From: Alphaproteobacteria bacterium
Lineage (GTDB): Bacteria; Pseudomonadota; Alphaproteobacteria; SMXP01
Assembly: GCA_004356335.1 (NCBI GenBank)
Contig: SMXP01000126.1
Span: 1 to 6,917 of the forward strand
Length of the DNA stretch: 6,917 nt
Direction: 5' to 3'
Made by a program: the position numbers and the translations under genes
Shown: one piece after another, positions 5,324-6,917 of the stretch
Position numbering within the stretch: the stretch's first letter is position 1
Layout of the letters: each line of letters opens with the position of its first letter
The notes under the pieces: generated by a model
The model's database searches: none
The model's input: only the letters and a program-made list of their open reading frames with translations
What the model was told of the DNA's origin: nothing

Positions 5324-6634
5324 TTATTCCGCCGCAGGGGCGGCGGCGGGCTCCGTTGTGGCGCCGGTGAATCTTGCACGGTATTGATCATAGGGCCCTA
5401 ACGCCATGAATAGGATCGCCGCGATAACCGAAAATGCTATGAGAACCGGCAAGAAGGCGTCATAGCTGCCGGTCAACTCAAACGTCCAACCAAGCGCTAG
5501 GGGCCCGAAGCTCGTGCCCGACAAAAAGCCGATAAAGATCAGCGCGTAAATCGTGGCGAACGCGCGCAAGCCAAAATATCGTCCGACTAAATAGGCGAGC
5601 AGGTCGAATTCGGCGCCAATGCCGATGCCGAGCAAGACCGCGCCGACGATTACTGGCCAGCCTATTCCGCCATAGGCAATCATGGCAAAACCGATGGCAG
5701 ACAACATAAAGGTGACGGCGCCGACGGCCGGCGCAAACAACTGGTCGATCACATAGCCGACAACGACGCGCGACACCGCCATGGAAATACCGAAGGCGAA
5801 GGTGGCCCAGGCGGCGTCTTCGACGGTCCACCCGCGATCGACCAGCAACGGCACCAAATGGGGCAACAATCCCCACAGGCCAAAGGTCGCCAGTCCGATT
5901 GAAATGAGCAACAGCCAGAACGCCTTCGTGCGTAGCGCCTCCATGACCGTAAGCCCTTCGTCATTTGGTAGTGTTGCCGTCTGTTCGCCGGTGCCGGCAC
6001 CCGCGCCGTCAGGCTTTAGTCCGACATCGGCCGGATCGTTGCGCATGAGAAGGCTCACCACCGGGATCAAGAACACCAAAAAGACAAGTCCCAGAAAGAT
6101 GAAACCGGCGCGCCAATCGAATGCGGCAATCACTTGTTGGGTCAATTTTGGAAAGACCGCGACGCCCACGCCCGTGGCGGCCGACGCTATGCCGATGATG
6201 AGGCCGCGCCGGCGATCGAACCAGGCCGTGATCGTGCGCGTGAAGCTGATGGAATTCGTGGCAATGCCGCCGATGGAAATGAGCGACAAGCCCAGAATGA
6301 GATGCCAAAGCTCGCTGACCAACATGCCGGTGGCGCACAACAAGAAACCCGCCAACGCCAGCGACGGGATCAGCACGCGGCGCACGCCAAAGCGATCGAT
6401 CAGAAGGCCGCAAAGAGGATTGGCGGCTGCATTGACCAAACTATAGATGGTGAGCGCAAGCGCCATGTCCTTGCGGCTCCAGCCGAACTCGGCTTCGAGC
6501 TCAATCACGAATAGACCGTACACGGCGTAAATTAGCGGACCGATCGTGGCGAACATGCCCACGAAACAGGCGAGTATGACCGGCCATCCAAAGATCGGGC
6601 CGGCATACCAAGATCGGGGTACCAGCGTCGTCAT
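5324..6634 (-). CDS. MFS transporter (monocarboxylate/OFA-like)
   Basis: The 436-residue protein has twelve predicted membrane segments in two groups of six, split by a charged loop near residues 197-235. MFS motif A is visible as GLLIDRFGVRR (76-86) between segments 2 and 3, with a weaker echo, GYVIDQLF, in the second half. The blocks AEFDLLAYLVGRYFG and GTSFGPLALGW match the monocarboxylate/oxalate-formate antiporter-like branch, so an organic anion is the probable cargo in the inner membrane. The N-terminus is short and the C-terminus is Ala/Pro-rich. The start at 6634 has GGAGAG (6646-6651) about eleven bases before it, which is rather far. The dioxygenase pseudogene follows after 51 bases, so the two likely formed an uptake-plus-oxidation operon. 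The reading frame is complete, and the transporter may outlive its partner enzyme. Substrate assignment is inference. Confidence 0.9.
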   Translation of the reverse strand: MTTLVPRSWYAGPIFGWPVILACFVGMFATIGPLIYAVYGLFVIELEAEFGWSRKDMALALTIYSLVNAAANPLCGLLIDRFGVRRVLIPSLALAGFLLCATGMLVSELWHLILGLSLISIGGIATNSISFTRTITAWFDRRRGLIIGIASAATGVGVAVFPKLTQQVIAAFDWRAGFIFLGLVFLVFLIPVVSLLMRNDPADVGLKPDGAGAGTGEQTATLPNDEGLTVMEALRTKAFWLLLISIGLATFGLWGLLPHLVPLLVDRGWTVEDAAWATFAFGISMAVSRVVVGYVIDQLFAPAVGAVTFMLSAIGFAMIAYGGIGWPVIVGAVLLGIGIGAEFDLLAYLVGRYFGLRAFATIYALIFIGFLSGTSFGPLALGWTFELTGSYDAFLPVLIAFSVIAAILFMALGPYDQYRARFTGATTEPAAAPAAE

Positions 6635-6738
6635 GTCGGGGTTGTCTCTCCGATTATGCGGGATTGCTTAAAATAGTGACAGCTTGATCGGCACACGAAC
6701 AAAACAAGGATTTTGGTTACGAAAAGCCGGGCCATTCT

Positions 6739-6802
6739 AGAGCACGTTGACAAAAGATAGAATCCCGAACGTGCTCTCAGTCTTTGTTCTGTCGCGCATT
6801 CG
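6739..6802. repeat. Palindromic intergenic repeat, copy 2 (right part missing)
   Basis: AGAGCACGTT (6739-6748) and AACGTGCTCT (6768-6777) form a perfect 10-bp stem around GACAAAAGATAGAATCCCG. A spacer and then GTCGCGCATTCG (6791-6802) follow, identical to 3049-3060 of copy 1. After that the similarity to copy 1 stops, and the partner arm GAATGCGC with its inner hairpin is absent. The break adjoins the Rieske remnant. The copy lies upstream of the MFS gene, about 105 bases from its start. Confidence 0.75.
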
Positions 6803-6917
6803 AATGGCCGACATTCCGAGTGTGCCAACGGAAACGCACGCGGCTTCGTGTGCCCTTACCACCATTGGACCTTTTGATCGACGGCGACTTGGTGAAGGCG
6901 CCGGCAATGGATAAGAC
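6803..6917 (+). pseudogene. Rieske oxygenase alpha-subunit remnant (truncated and frameshifted)
   Basis: In the frame through 6851, the plus strand encodes GNARGFVCPYHHWTF (6830-6874) and then TGA at 6875. C-P-Y-H with the following W is the second [2Fe-2S] ligand pair of Rieske non-heme iron oxygenases. The family continuation DGDLVKAPAMDK appears in a different frame from 6880 to the window edge, so one base is missing near the TTTT run at 6872-6875. Upstream there is no start codon and no first C-x-H ligand pair; the frame runs into repeat copy 2 and a stop at 6758-6760. These enzymes hydroxylate or demethylate aromatic or amine substrates. The gene has lost its 5' part, unless the start lies elsewhere or the base loss is a sequencing error. 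The left boundary is approximate. Confidence 0.72.

Noticed and set aside
5781..6514. Plus-strand frames of 221 and 126 residues opposite the MFS gene
   Set aside because: Long antisense frames are expected opposite GC-rich membrane-protein genes; they lack domains and the MFS frame is clear.
6631..6828. 65-residue minus-strand frame upstream of the MFS gene
   Set aside because: It runs through repeat copy 2 and the Rieske remnant and has no protein-like features.

Overview
The window looks like chromosomal DNA of an alphaproteobacterium, probably a Rhodospirillales-like, free-living or marine lineage. The evidence is a DUF1194 protein (a family found mainly in Alphaproteobacteria), moderate-to-high GC with AGGAGG-type ribosome binding sites, and an intergenic palindromic repeat of a type I associate with this class. 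The taxonomic call is inference. No rRNA, tRNA, CRISPR array, transposase, integrase or phage gene was seen.

Layout, left to right. (1) 1-740, minus: an exported DUF1194 protein with a von Willebrand A-like metal site, starting at TTG; the left edge clips only its C-terminus. (2) 741-1003: divergent intergenic region. (3) 1004-2997, plus: a two-gene unit of a SnoaL/NTF2-like protein and an amidase-signature hydrolase, overlapping by ATGA. (4) 2998-3120: a composite palindromic repeat between convergent genes, containing a strong hairpin that could terminate both transcripts. (5) 3118-4248, minus: a lipoprotein with two CbiX/sirohydrochlorin-chelatase-like halves. (6) 4249-4535: intergenic DNA with an inverted repeat and a 17-nt tandem duplication. 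(7) 4536-5272, minus: a TauD/TfdA-type 2-oxoglutarate dioxygenase broken by an internal out-of-frame deletion. (8) 5324-6634, minus: an intact MFS transporter directly upstream of the broken dioxygenase in the same transcription unit. (9) 6635-6802: the MFS leader plus a second, shorter copy of the palindromic repeat. (10) about 6803-6917, plus: a 5'-truncated, frameshifted remnant of a Rieske oxygenase alpha subunit running off the right edge.

How the parts may work together. The amidase and SnoaL-like protein are probably co-expressed in processing an unknown amide. The MFS permease and dioxygenase look like a former uptake-and-oxidation pair for a small organic acid or sulfonate. That pair sits beside a second broken oxygenase, so the right half of the window reads as a catabolic island in decay, unless the two frame breaks are sequencing or assembly errors. 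The DUF1194 protein and the CbiX-like lipoprotein are unrelated envelope proteins. I see no convincing new multi-gene system. The most unusual items are the duplicated chelatase-like lipoprotein, the dioxygenase deletion at a short repeated sequence, and the repeat pair with a compensatory stem change, one copy of which abuts a gene remnant.
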